64,000 nucleotides of DNA from Rhynchopus euleeides (GCA_963210315.1 OY723309.1:992001-1056000), one strand, 5' to 3'; numbered from the stretch's first letter, positions 51,272 to 62,129 are shown. The notes: generated from the letters alone by a model not told the origin. Numbers and translations: made by a program.

Positions 51272-52418
51272 GGGGGTCAAATGCCCCCCTTTTACGTGGA
51301 TAAACACGATTTTTCAAAAAACCGGCGCAGAGGCCCCAAAGCCCCCGTAAACCCTCCAAACCCCCCCAGATCGGTCCGGAAACCCATCGAACCCCACTTT
51401 TCCACCATTCCGGGCACCTCAGGTGCCCGAATTGGGGTACCTAAATTTTGTGCCACCGTTTGGTACCGTACAGTGCCACTGTGTGGGAGGTTGGAAAAGA
51501 AAATGCCCCAACACACCACATCTGAGGGTTGCAATGCATGTTGCTTGCCAACCACGTCATCCGGTGGGTGTCAGGCGCTATGTAGGTGGCATTAGCCAGG
51601 TCTTCGATGAGTTCTGGCTTGTATATGTACCTCCCTGCCTGCGGCACAGGCACTGCCTTTGTCCCCCACACCAGCCACAGAGAGCGTATTGTACTCGGTC
51701 CACGGTTGCTGATTCATTGTGATGCATTGTATCCTCGAGTGAACGTCACACACTAGTGGCACCACCACCCGCCATCCGAGAGCTGTATTGGCTTTGCGCG
51801 CTTCCGTTGCATTCACCTCGCCACGCATATTGCACTGTTCAGTACCAGTGCTCCCGGGCCAGGCAAAGTAGACCGCAGCAACTACCAATTCTGGCACAAT
51901 GGGTACCACGACAGCGCACTTCATGTGTTCCCGGAATGTACAGCTCGTGTTGCAACAGTCGTTGTCAACACATCCCGGTTGTGGAGCACTGCTGCACAGG
52001 AATCACACGACCATCTGGACTTGTTCCGTACCTACAGGCAGCTCCCGGTGCATGGTGGCAGGGAGGTATGTATACAAGCCAGAACACATCGAAGACCTGG
52101 CTAATGCCACCTACATAGCGCCTGACACCCACCGGATGACGTGGTTGGCAAGCAACATGCATTGCAACCCTCAGATGTGGTGTGTTGGGGCATTTTCTTT
52201 TCCAACCTCCCACACAGTGGCACTGTACGGTACCAAACGGTGGCACAAAATTTAGGTACCCCAATTCGGGCACCTGAGGTGCCCGGAATGGTGGAAAAGT
52301 GGGGTTCGATGGGTTTCCGGACCGATCTGGGGGGGTTTGGAGGGTTTACGGGGGCTTTGGGGCCTCTGCGCCGGTTTTTTGAAAAATCGTGTTTGTCACC
52401 CCCATTTGACCCCCCCTA
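51268..52418. mobile_element. Foldback element with about 360-bp inverted arms
   Basis: The arms 51268-51640 and 52060-52418 are inverted copies with roughly 97% identity by eye. Ends read TAGGGGGGGTCAAATG and its complement. The central loop is about 420 bp. Short palindromes GGGCACCTCAGGTGCCC lie in each arm (51413-51429 and its counterpart near 52269-52286). No transposase seen. The left end abuts the previous element. Confidence 0.85.
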
Positions 52419-53027
52419 CCCCCCCCCCCCCAACCCTCCCCTCTTCAGCACATTATCCAGCACCCTCTGGCTGACGCTGCTTCCTACAGTAAAAACCCAC
52501 ATCCCAGGCCTCGATCCTGCTCGCAGCGACAGCCCCACCACATCTCCGACCCCCCCCCCCCCCTGCGTGTGTTACCCCGAAGGGGGGGGCATTGAAATAG
52601 AAGTAGGGAGTAGCAGGAAGCACAAGGGGCCAGGGGGAGAAGGGGGCGGAGAGACGTTGGGGAGGGAGGCATCCACACACAGGCACGTCGTGCTGAGCGT
52701 CATCCAAATCGGGCTGGGCCTGCGAAAGGCCTGCCCCTCACACCGGCCGGCTGCGCAAAGGCTAGGGTGCATGGTTGTTGCAGGGCCAGGTTGGGGCAGG
52801 AGGGGGGAAGGCAGAGGCACAGACACACACAACACTCCGACGGCCCAAGTCGCACCTCTCTGGGAGAAGTGCCACAGCAGCAACAGCAACAGCAAGCGCC
52901 TGAGGAGAGCAAAGGCTGGTGCTGGGGCTAAGGAATGGAAACCAAAGGGGAGATATGCCTGCTGAGCGTGGCTGTTGGCATCACTGAAGCAAAGCAAAGC
53001 AAAGCGGCTACCATGGGTGCGTGATGC
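52419..53027. other. Intergenic, no assignable gene
   Basis: C-run at 52422-52432. A plus-strand frame continues to 52965 and a minus frame covers 52572-52997; neither has a recognisable motif. A CTGTAG acceptor-like site on the minus strand near 52487 is not supported by a partner GTATG donor. Confidence 0.4.
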
Positions 53028-53829
53028 TCAGTCAACGATCATGCGGTATATCGTGCCCTGGTCCTGCAGGGGGTGTGTGGGTGTGTGGTAGGGGGGGTGC
53101 AACACAGCAGAGAAACCGCAACCTCGCGAAGGCGCACAGGACACAACAACTCGAGGTGCCCGACACCGGTGGTGGGTGGAGAACCGGATAGGCAGCCACC
53201 ACTCCGCCGCTCTCCAGCCTTGAGGGCGAAAGGGTGAAAACACTGGGAGAAGTGCACCCCACACGCACACCTGGAGCGGGCTATGATCCGCGCAGGATCT
53301 CCCCACACACATGGCTCACCCTCATGCATACCGTAATACGGGCGATGTGGACACCCGAGGTGACACGCCCGAACACGACGTGCTTGTCAGCGGAATCAGG
53401 GTTCCACCAGTCGAGGAATTTGTTGTCCCCCAGGTTGATGAAGAACTGGGACCCCCCTGTGCCCGGCCCGCAGTTCGACATGGCGATGGCGCCCACCGTG
53501 TTGCTCAGGTGGGGCCCCCGCTGGAACTCATCCGGGATGCAGCCGAACTCGTCGCGCGTCACGGTTTTCTGCGAGCCCCGCAGGCAGAACTCCGACGAAG
53601 GCTCCGGGCCCCCTGTCCCGAGGAGCTTCTCGCTGCCGTGCCGTGCAGAGTGGGGGCAGCCAGCCCTCACCGCATATCCCGGCTGGCAGTGGTGGAAGCG
53701 GAGCCCGTTGTAGAACCCGAGCTCGCAGAGATCCAGGAAGTTCGCAGAGGTGACGGGCATCTCGTCGACATAGATGTCAGCCTTGAAGTCCCCGTAGGAC
53801 GTCTCAAACGTCACGGTTTGCGGCGGCAT
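53028..53829 (-). CDS. Cyclophilin-type peptidyl-prolyl isomerase
   Basis: Two exons on the minus strand, 53829-53332 and 53063-53028, joined in phase 0 across a 268-bp intron (GTATGC ... CCTGCAG), encode 177 residues. Cyclophilin blocks are TVTFETSYGDFKADIYVDEMPVTSANFLDLCELGFYNGLRFHHC, then GTGGSQFFINLGDN and HVVFGRVTSGVHIA, ending DQGTIYRMIVD. The active-site Arg of the family (FHRxxxxFMxQGGD) is His here and the FMxQ residues read YAVRAG, so catalysis may be altered; GSQFFI is kept. No targeting signal is seen. The short loops and ending resemble the single-domain cytosolic or spliceosomal cyclophilins (PPIL type). Confidence 0.92.
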
Positions 53830-54131
53830 CGCTCCAACTCACCCCACGATCCTTAGAGGGAGGTTTCGTACAAAAATGGAAAAAGTCACACACCCGAGAG
53901 AGTTGCTGTCTCAGCCCGACGATCAAAGGAAAAAAAATATAAGGACAAGCCGCAAATCGGATGGCCCCGTTTGTGTGGAGGGGTGGGGAAGCTGGCAGAG
54001 GGGCGGACGATCTTCACACACAACCAGAGAAAGAGGGAGAGTGGCCGGGGCACCGGTATGCCGCTGTGTGTGTGTGTGTGGTTGTGTTGTGCCTGCAGGG
54101 GAAAGGGGTGTGTATCAAACAAAGAACTGTG
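53830..54131. other. Intergenic, 5' flank of the cyclophilin gene
   Basis: No gene seen. A GT-rich run at 54067-54082. Confidence 0.45.
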
Positions 54132-55687
54132 TCATAGTTTCCCTTCGCGCGAAGCTTTTTGGCTACGCGCGAACCCCCCGGACCCCTGCGCGAGCGCGTA
54201 AAAAAAAAGGGGGTTCGCGCGAAAAAAAAAGGATTTCGCGCGAAAAAAAAAGCGCTTCGCGCGAAAAAAATACGCATTTCGCGCGAAAAAAAGGGGTAAA
54301 AAAGCGCTTCGCGCGAAAAAATTGGCCCCTTGGCACCTTGTCCCTGTGGCTGTGCTGTGAACAGTGTGACTATTGGTCATTCTTGATATTGGGTGTGGTG
54401 CTCACCTGTGAGCATGTGGCACAGGGACGAAAGACGAGAGTCTCTCAGATGCGTCCTCTGATGGGAGGCAGATGACTGGAACAGGCACCTGGTACAGCAG
54501 GCACGGGTACAAGAAGTGGGCCAGAAATAGGGCTCAGCAGAAGCGCAAGATTTGCCCGTCTCAGCTTCCCGCCCCAACTTCCGCTCAACGGTATTGTCGG
54601 GAAGTCCTCAGGCATGCCCGGGTCGGCGCCCCCCCCAAGGCCTGACGTACTGCCTGATAATTGACGGTCCCGGGTTCAAAACCCGCTCAGGTGCTGTGTG
54701 TCGTCGACACCGTGACTGCGGCAGTCGACATCCCAGACGGGTCGCCCCTCCTCTGTGCAAAGTACATCCGGGCGAGGCTCCCACCGCGCTCGATTCTGGG
54801 TTGTCCGCCATGTGCTGTCATGGAGCCTGCGTATTCGGGCGTGAAAACCGTAGGTGGTGGTTCGATTCCCAGAACTTGGGTAGGATATCCTATGGGATAA
54901 CCTACGGGATGTTGCTTCTCGCGTTGGATATCCTACGCCAAGGTGGAACCCTGCAGAAGACACGAGAGTAACAGCGAGGGACATCCCACGGATATCCCGC
55001 TCTGTTACCTCTCTGTTCCCTCGGGTACCCCGAGAGAACGTCATCCCCCTTCGGCCTGGGCTTGTGCCACTGGCTGGGCTGCTTCTTGTACAGGTCGATG
55101 GAGTGAACGCGCTGGGTTATTGCGCCAGGTACTAGTTTCGGCAAACTGCAGCAGAGTGGGTGGCTCTCCAGTTGTGCTGGGAAGATGGTGGAGGGTCACC
55201 AATATTGTGAGGCGGCTCATTCTTCAGCATTTCTGAGCGAAAATCCCTCAGTACAACACCTCCCCCCCCCCGTTTGCAAAGGCAAAACAGGTAGTGTCCG
55301 CCACTTTGGAGCTGATTTTGACCCGAGTTTGGCGGAGTTGGGCGGTGGTGTGGCGGCGTTCGGCGGAACCCGTTTTGGGCCAAATCAGGTGGCCCACCCC
55401 CCAAATGCGCTTTTTTTATTCGCGCGAAAAATAGGTGCGCTTTTTTTCTTCGCGCGAAAAAAAGGGGCGTTTTTTTTATTCGCGCGAATAATAGGGGCGC
55501 GTTTTTTTTTCGCGCGAAAAAAAGGGGCACTTTTTTTATTCGCGCGAAAAATAGGGGTGCGTTTTTTTTTCGCGCGAAAAAAAGGGGCGTTTTTTTATTC
55601 GCGCGAAAAAAAGGAGCACTTTTTTTTTTCGCGCGTCGCGCGCGTCCGACGCACGAAAAAAAGGCCTTCGCGCGAAGGAAAACTATG
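54132..55687. mobile_element. Foldback element with arrays of TTTCGCGCGAAA palindromes
   Basis: Terminal inverted repeat CATAGTTTCCCTTCGCGCGA at the left matches the complement at the right end (55667-55687). A perfect 6-bp direct repeat CTGTGT flanks the element (54126-54131, 55688-55693). Each arm (54144-54325 and about 55410-55680) is an array of TTCGCGCGAA units separated by A or T runs, at least six on the left and eight on the right. Several read TTTCGCGCGAAA, the palindromic E2F/DP consensus. The 1.1-kb interior has no recognised transposase; it holds GATATCC repeats near 54880-54990. Confidence 0.85.
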
Positions 55688-56626
55688 CTGTGTGTGTACT
55701 TAAAACAGAGCAAAACAACAGCAAATATCCAACACAAGTGGGACGGTACGGAAGTGGGCGGATTGCGAGGATACTGTCAACCCTTCAGGTGGGGTGGGGG
55801 GTGGGGAGGGCGAGACATCCCATCCACACGCAGTTCCCCTGCGGCGTCTGGAGAAGCGCTGGGGGGGTGGGCGAGGAGGGGGGGGAGAAGTGTACGTGTT
55901 TTTTGGGCAAATGGATAGCCCCCCCCCCCCCCCCCCGGCTGAGGCTTTTGGTTTGGGAAGACGTGGGGGGAGGAAAGCATAACAGTTCTTCCCCCCCTTG
56001 CCCCGCCCGACACATCAATTCGGCAGCCGAAAGGCTTGGCCTGGTGTACTGATTTTTTATTTACCCCCCCCCCATCCCTCTTCGTGCTATTCGCAGATAG
56101 TACTGAGGTACATCAATATTTTTAAGGGAAAAACCTCTTCTTCTTTATAAAACGCTAAGCCAGGACCCCCACCCTGGACAGGCCCTGGCATGGGAGTAGG
56201 AGGATGAGTGGGGAGGCAGGAAGTAGGAAGCAGCCGCATCGCAGGTGTGAAAGCCACAATGCAGAGGGCGGGGAGGGGGTGCAACGCTCCCCCTCCTCAC
56301 CAGCAAAGATCCGGCAGTGGAGATGGCGACGGGAGAGGGGGGTGGGCAGGGGGGTGATAGGTAAGAAAATCTGTTTGCTTTTTTGAAAAGGGGGGGGGAG
56401 CGCTCCATTTCAAAAAAGAGTTTACGAGAAATCAGGGGGCAGGGGGGGGGGGGGGGGGAGGGTGCAGATTCCAACCCCGGAAACGCTTTAGCCTTTTCGG
56501 GGGGAGTGCTGCAGAGGTGTGGGAAGAGGGGGGGTGAAAGGGATGGATAAAATAAGAGGAGGTAAAAGAAAAAGGGGCGATGCCACACACCACCCACACA
56601 CCCATTTTTTTTTGCCAGCCCTTTTT
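55688..56626. other. Intergenic, no assignable gene
   Basis: C runs at 55919-55936 and G runs at 56388-56397 and 56440-56458. No motifs in short ORFs. Confidence 0.45.
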
Positions 56627-58087
56627 TTACTTCTTCTTCTTGCACTGGGCGTCAGGGTCTTCCCCGCGGGCAATCGCCTCCTCACGGAGCCTGTCCTGCT
56701 CTGCAGCCTTGCGCTTGTGCTCTGCAATTTTGACGGGGTCAGTCTCCCACTCGATCCTGCCTGGCAGCTCGTTTGTCGGCCCGATGTACTTCACGGTGAG
56801 GAGGACATGCAGCTGCGATGACTCGTGCAGCTCGATGGGGTCGAACTTCCACCCTTCACGCTGGGCAGGCGGGAGGACGAGCAGGCGACGCATGCCGACA
56901 CACATCCCCATCAGGCCACGCTCGATCCCAACCATCGTTGTGTTCTCGAGGGTCACCATCTCCAGCTCGCGTGCGAACAGCAGTGTGTTGGTGTTGGAGA
57001 CCTTGCCCTCGAGGAAGAGGCGGACATAGCGCTTCGTCGTGCTGTTCAGCCTCCCGAGGCTGCAGTTCTGCGGGACAAAGATGTCATCCTCAAAATACGA
57101 CACAATATTGTCGTACTTATGCCCGACACGCTTCGGCTTCTCATGGTGGAACCACGAGAGGGCCGTCTTCACGGTGCTACGCACGTCATGCATCGCCTGG
57201 TTGCTGCTGGGCAGCGCCAAAGAGTTCTGCTTCGCAGGCTTGTACTGCGTCTCATGCGACACCAGCTTCACCTCCGTATCCCGCAGGGCGTGCTGGAGGT
57301 ACGGCGCGAGGCTCTCGTCCCCCGCAGCCTCTGTGAAGAGCTTCTGCGAGATGAGCCCCACCACCGTGTTGTACCGCTCTGCCGCCGCAACCTTCTTCGC
57401 CATCACCTCGGCGAAGAGGCGCCGCTTCTTGTTAAGGGCATCGCCTTCCACTGGGGGGCACCAGAGGGTCAGGGCCAGCCCATCTGCGTAGTCCGTCGCG
57501 TCGTACAGCATCTTGTGGAACTCATCGGCGGTGGTGATGTCACGGAAAGCTGGGCCGCGCATCCTGTTGACAAAGGGTGGGAGGTCAAAGGGGAGTCTGC
57601 CGTTCACCACAAACTGGATGGGTTTCTTGTGGTATTTCACAGTGTCGTGCGCCTTGAAGACAAGCAGCGCAGGGAGGTCCTCTTCAACCCCGTGGTAGTC
57701 TGAGAAAATGTCAGATGCCTCGTGGACGTCGATCTGCCCCACACGGACCCCGTCGCCGCGCAGCTTTGCGAGGGATTCTGTCGCGTTGTAAAACATCTCA
57801 GCGTAGTAGTCGCAGTCGGGGCAGTGGTTCTCGCGGACGTACATCACAACCACGTCGCTCTCCTTCAGCACCTTGTAGAACCCCTCGTCGTCGAAGATCT
57901 CGATCCGCCCGGGAATCTTGATATCCTTGTTTGGGGGCAGGTCCATCTCTGGGTGCCCCTCAATAGAGATCCGGGGCCTGGCGGCACCACAAGGCGGCAC
58001 GGCAATCAGCAGGCAGGCCACCAGGATGGCATAGCAGCAGGATGCACCGCTTCTCCCAACGGAGGGCAGGCAGAGCGGGGGATGCAT
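56627..58087 (-). CDS. Secreted or ER thioredoxin-fold protein with CPDC motif
   Basis: A 486-residue intronless protein. Residues 17-36 (CCYAILVACLLIAVPPCGAA) form a signal peptide after a short n-region, which supports the ATG at 58087. Residues about 60-200 form a thioredoxin-like domain: GRIEIFDDEGFYKVLKESDVVVMYVRENHCPDCDYYAEMF with Cys89-Pro-Asp-Cys92 in the active-site position, and EDLPALLVF carrying the cis-proline. A second region (residues about 195-380) may be a degenerate thioredoxin fold. The C-terminus is Lys/Glu-rich and ends CKKKK; a KKxx-like tail is present but there is no clear second membrane helix. PDI-related role in the secretory pathway is likely; CPDC differs from the CGHC of classical PDI. 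Confidence 0.75.
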   Translation of the reverse strand: MHPPLCLPSVGRSGASCCYAILVACLLIAVPPCGAARPRISIEGHPEMDLPPNKDIKIPGRIEIFDDEGFYKVLKESDVVVMYVRENHCPDCDYYAEMFYNATESLAKLRGDGVRVGQIDVHEASDIFSDYHGVEEDLPALLVFKAHDTVKYHKKPIQFVVNGRLPFDLPPFVNRMRGPAFRDITTADEFHKMLYDATDYADGLALTLWCPPVEGDALNKKRRLFAEVMAKKVAAAERYNTVVGLISQKLFTEAAGDESLAPYLQHALRDTEVKLVSHETQYKPAKQNSLALPSSNQAMHDVRSTVKTALSWFHHEKPKRVGHKYDNIVSYFEDDIFVPQNCSLGRLNSTTKRYVRLFLEGKVSNTNTLLFARELEMVTLENTTMVGIERGLMGMCVGMRRLLVLPPAQREGWKFDPIELHESSQLHVLLTVKYIGPTNELPGRIEWETDPVKIAEHKRKAAEQDRLREEAIARGEDPDAQCKKKK

Positions 58088-58845
58088 CTCTGGAGGCGGT
58101 GGGGCGGGAGGGGGGAGGGAAAGGGGTGGGGGGAGCAGCGGAAGACCGCGGGTGTGTGGAAGAAGTGGCAAGGATAAAAATAAACGGGCGGGGGAAACGG
58201 GAGGATGAGGGAATGTGTAAGTGAAAAAAACCGCACAGTAGCACCTTCGGCTCTCGAAGCGCGGGAAGGGGGGAGGGTCTCTGTAATGGTGGCGGTGGAG
58301 TGGGTGAGGGGCGTTGCCTGTTCATAAAATCCAGTAGCAAAGTAAACCTGTGTGAATGTGGATCATATCAGGAGCAGGTGCTCTGTGTTTCACACTCATA
58401 GAAGAAAGACGGAAGACTCGCGTGTGTGTATGTGCGACCCCCACAGCTAGGTGTCGTGAAGGCGCAGAGCAAAGATGTGTCAAGCCAAAATCTAACCCTA
58501 CACCAGCCTACCCTGCCACCTGCCTTAGAAGTGGAACCCACCTGGAGACTGCTATATTGCCCCCCCACACACACACACATGCCCCACCCCCCCACCCTGG
58601 CGGACCAGCATCTATGCTCTGCTGTGCCGTCCCCCCCCCCCCCCCACCTCCCCACCCCCCACCATCCTCATTCAAAGAACTACCGCGATTACCTTCGCGG
58701 GAACATAGATTTGTTAAACCGGGCGACACCCCCCCCCTCTCTCTCTCTCTCAAGAGAAGAAGAAGAAGGGGGCGGGGGGGTGAACAAACAGGCAAGACGC
58801 ACGCGCGCGCCCTGGCTTTTGAACACTCCCCTCTTCCCACACAGG
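58088..58845. other. Intergenic, no assignable gene
   Basis: The 5' flank of the thioredoxin-fold gene and 3' flank of NudC. C run at 58630-58642, CT-rich tract 58739-58751. Confidence 0.45.
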
Positions 58846-59406
58846 CTAGCTTGTGTACTGAACGTTGGAGAGGTCCGGGAGAGGCTGCCCTGGGAACTGC
58901 TCTTTGAACTTCTCCATCGCCTCCTGGATCTGCAGCTCTTGTGAGGTGGGCTTTCCGAGCCGCTTCTGGTGCTGGTCAAACATCATCTTCTGGATGGTTG
59001 CCTGCGCCCCGTCCTCCATCGACTGGAACTGCTTCGGGGGCGGCTTGATGTTCTTCATGTTCAGCTTCGGGTGCCCCTGCACAAGGCAATCCCACCACTC
59101 CTCGTGTTTGAGGTTGGCCTTCTCCAGGTGCACGACAAGACGCTCAACATCCTCGATAGACCACATGCTGTCCTCCTCCTTGATGCGCGAGTAGAGTGTG
59201 CCTGTGACAACAGGCTCCTTCCCCTTCAGCCCCGCATGCAGAGTTGTGTTGGTTATCCGCACGTCGCACATCTTCCCCTTCGTGCCCTTCGGGATGGGGA
59301 TGGTCACGGTGACATCCGACTCCCCTTGTGCCCACTCGTACCCCAGGTCGGGGTAGGCACACCCGCAGTTGTCATTCGGTTCTATCACTCCCTCGCTGCC
59401 TGACAT
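58846..59406 (-). CDS. NUDC: NudC-like CS-domain protein
   Basis: A 186-residue intronless protein. Residues about 20-110 are a CS (p23-like) domain: YEWAQGESDVTVTIPIPKGTKGKMCDVRITNTTLHAGLKGKEPVVTGTLYSRIKEEDSMWSIED. It is followed by the NudC C-terminal block LVVHLEKANLKHEEWWDCLVQGHPKLNMKNIKPP and KMMFDQHQKRLGKPTSQELQIQEAMEKFKEQFPG. NudC proteins are Hsp90-linked co-chaperones that stabilise dynein regulators such as LIS1. The N-terminal coiled-coil extension of animal NUDC is missing; the length fits the short protist form. Confidence 0.96.
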   Translation of the reverse strand: MSGSEGVIEPNDNCGCAYPDLGYEWAQGESDVTVTIPIPKGTKGKMCDVRITNTTLHAGLKGKEPVVTGTLYSRIKEEDSMWSIEDVERLVVHLEKANLKHEEWWDCLVQGHPKLNMKNIKPPPKQFQSMEDGAQATIQKMMFDQHQKRLGKPTSQELQIQEAMEKFKEQFPGQPLPDLSNVQYTS

Positions 59407-59844
59407 GCTGTACAGCGATGCCCAGACGCCTTTGGTGGAATGGTGTGGTGGTGTGGTGGCGTTGCGAGGGTGCTACGCAGAGAGAGAGAGAGAGAGAGAG
59501 AGACAGCGAGAGGCAAGCCTTATGAATCACACTTCTGCAAAAAAAATACAAAAAAATGCAACATGCGGGGGGAAGGGAGGGAGGGGAAGGGGGAGGCTTC
59601 CACGCAGAACTGAGGACCCGTCAATCTTGCCCTTCGTTGTAACATACCCGTTTGGTTTTGTTTGCTTTGTAAACGACTACACGGGTGGGGGGGGTGGGGG
59701 TGGGGGGATGGGGTGGGGTGGGGTGGGTGGGTTCCTTTGGGCTGTCATTTTTGTGGGGGTGGGGTGGGGTGGGGTGGGTGGTGAGGGGGATATTTTTTGT
59801 GGACTACCACGCCCCACGTAAATTGTGGAGCGTTCGGAGGGAGG
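59407..59844. other. Intergenic with (AG)n tract and GGGGT repeats
   Basis: An (AG)n tract at 59479-59503 lies in the 5' flank of NudC. GGGGT/GGGGTG repeats occupy 59683-59783. No gene seen. Confidence 0.5.
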
Positions 59845-60011
59845 CTAAAGTTCGGATATTTTACGGAGACCCCGGAAGTACGCCGTCGTCAGAGCAGCAC
59901 GGGGATCCGGCAGAATGCCGGGAGATGTCTGCGCTGACCAGAGGGTCCAGGGGTTTCCTGTTTGCTCCGACGGCGGCAAATTCAAAAGTTTCCGAAAATC
60001 CCGAACTTTAG
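59845..60011. mobile_element. 167-bp miniature inverted-repeat element
   Basis: The ends CTAAAGTTCGGATATTTTAC and the complement of CCGAAAATCCCGAACTTTAG match over about 22 positions with few differences. No coding capacity. No clear target-site duplication was identified. Confidence 0.55.
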
Positions 60012-61632
60012 ACACGCAAACCCCTTTTTGCTGAATATTGCCAAACCCACCTCACACTACTTCAGTGACCAGGGGGGAAAGTGCACAAAGGGAAGAGCAA
60101 TCAGTTCTTGATGCGTTGTTTCGATCCAGCGGGCCAGATAACTCCCATCGGCAGATCCCCCACATGATATTTTTTTGGGTTGCAACAACCACGAAGCTCG
60201 GTTCGATCGCATTTGTTTTTTTTGGGAGTCTTCGCTACGGGGTGATCGTCAGTGCATTTTGGTGCATTTCCTGTTGAACTAGCTGAAATCTGACGAAGAT
60301 TGACGAAGAATAACGACCAGCGAAGACCCCCTTTATTTTTTTTACTACTTTTTTTCGCCTGCTCGTTGCGACCCACGGAGCAAAGCCATGACGTCCCGAT
60401 TTGCTTTTTTGATTTTATTGACAACATGCCGTAACAAGGCCAATATCCCCCCCCTCCCCGCACGTGGATTTACTTTCGCCATCACCCGAAGAATATTCGA
60501 TGCTGTGTTGGAGGCAGAGGGGGTCAACATAGACGGCTGGGGAGGAGGGGGCCACCAACCAAAACAGGGGTACATGGCGTTGGACAGGGTGGGGAGGGCG
60601 GCTTTCCCAGGTATACATCACAGGCATTGCCGGTGGCAGCAAAAACGGAGGGATGAGTGAAAGTACAACACATGAACGGGGGAGCGGGCTGTCTGCGGCA
60701 CGCCATCCATTTGGATGGAGAGCCCTGTTCTCGATATGCCCCTTGGCACTCATGTGGCGCACCCTGTTGATGTAGATTGAATTGTCCGTTGGGGGGGGGG
60801 GGAGTGGTGGTGGTGGTGGGGGGGGGGGGTGATGTCTTCAATGCATTTGGCGTTCAAACCTGAAAGGAGAGGGGGCTGCCACAGTGGGGGTGGCCCCGTT
60901 AAAATAACAGACCCGCTCTCCCTGAGCATCAGGACGAATCGCAAAAAAAATGAAACATTGGAGGGAGGGGGTGGGTGGTGGGAGGGGGCGAAGAACACAT
61001 CCTTTTCGACGTAAGATCGTAGATCTGAGTAGCCATGATGTTTTTTTTAGTTGCGAGACACACACCCGCTCTCCGCCACAGGGGTATTTCCGCACGGGAT
61101 CTTTGGGAGGCGATAGGGCAGAGGCAGTCAACCTCTGCCCCATACGCCCCCAGCCCCCATGGCGTCGCCATGAGAACCGGGCATCATTATTTTTTGGTGT
61201 CGACAAATCACGGACACTGTGACCGCACAGGCAGGATTTGTCGACAACTTTTATTTTTGACCCCCCGTCCTGGAGAATCTGATTATAGTGACCTGCGCAC
61301 ATACTATCCGGACACGCTAATTGCTAGATGTGCTGCACTGTGGAAGACCCAGTCTCTGAGGTTGGAGTGAAACCGGGAGTCTCGAAGGAAGGCGGGACTC
61401 CCACATCCGATTTTCGGGCGTGGGGGCAGCACCATGGTGTTGGTGTGTACGCCCTGTTAAAATCACCTCAAAAATCAGATGTGACACACCCGCGTTTTTT
61501 CGGGTGTGCACCAGGGCCCTCTTCTAAAGGCACACGCCAACCCCAACCACAGAGACCCGCGTACCTCACAGTGCGCTATAATGGTGGTGGCAGGGGTCTG
61601 GAGAAAAGATGCATGTGTGGCGCAACTGCGAT
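60012..61632. other. No recognisable gene
   Basis: Lower GC than the rest, with runs of T and A (60219-60227, 60336-60356). Poly-G runs at 60791-60803 and 60819-60829. Short ORFs on both strands show no motifs. Confidence 0.45.
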
Positions 61633-61991
61633 GCGATTCTGGGGTAATCAGGCTGGGGAAAAAAAACAACAAATCACAACAAAAATCACACCCGATCACA
61701 ACAGATCACAACAAATCACAAGGCAAATGTTGTGATTTGTTGCGATTTGTTGTGGCCAGTTGTGATTTGTTGTGACTAGGTGTGACGAGGTGTGATTTGT
61801 TGTGACCAGTTGTGACGACTTGTGACCCTGTTGTGACCCTGTTGTGATGAGTTGTGATGAGTTGTGATGAGGTGTGATGAGGTGTGATCTATTGTGATCT
61901 GTTGTGATCGCGATCCAAAATTTCAAAAATTTGAAATTTTGGATCGCGATCACAACAGATCACAACAGATCACACCTCATCACAACTCATC

Positions 61992-62068
61992 GTTTGCTAT
62001 GTTGGATTAGCGGATCCGCATCGTACAGAACGTCTACGAAAGACGACGCACGAGAACTGATACGCTAT
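61992..62068. mobile_element. 77-bp insertion in the hairpin element
   Basis: Flanked by a 10-bp direct repeat ACAACTCATC (61982-61991 and 62069-62078). It contains GTTGGATTAGCG, also found near the start of the larger insertion at 62130. Confidence 0.6.
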
Positions 62069-62129
62069 ACAACTCATCACAAAAGGGTCACAAGTCGTCA
62101 CACCTAGTCACAACAAATCACAACTGGCC

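Noticed and set aside
52141-52965. 274-codon plus-strand frame
   Set aside because: It starts inside the arm of a foldback element and continues through a C-run with no recognisable domain.
54660-54880. tRNA-like T-arms (CGGGTTCAAAACCCG near 54668 and GGTTCGATTCC near 54857)
   Set aside because: No acceptor stem, D-arm or anticodon arm could be paired upstream at the right distances, so no tRNA or tRNA-derived SINE is called.
61660-62110. CACAACAAATC unit array as a CRISPR array
   Set aside because: No regular spacer-repeat spacing, units occur in both orientations around a palindrome, and the genome is eukaryotic.
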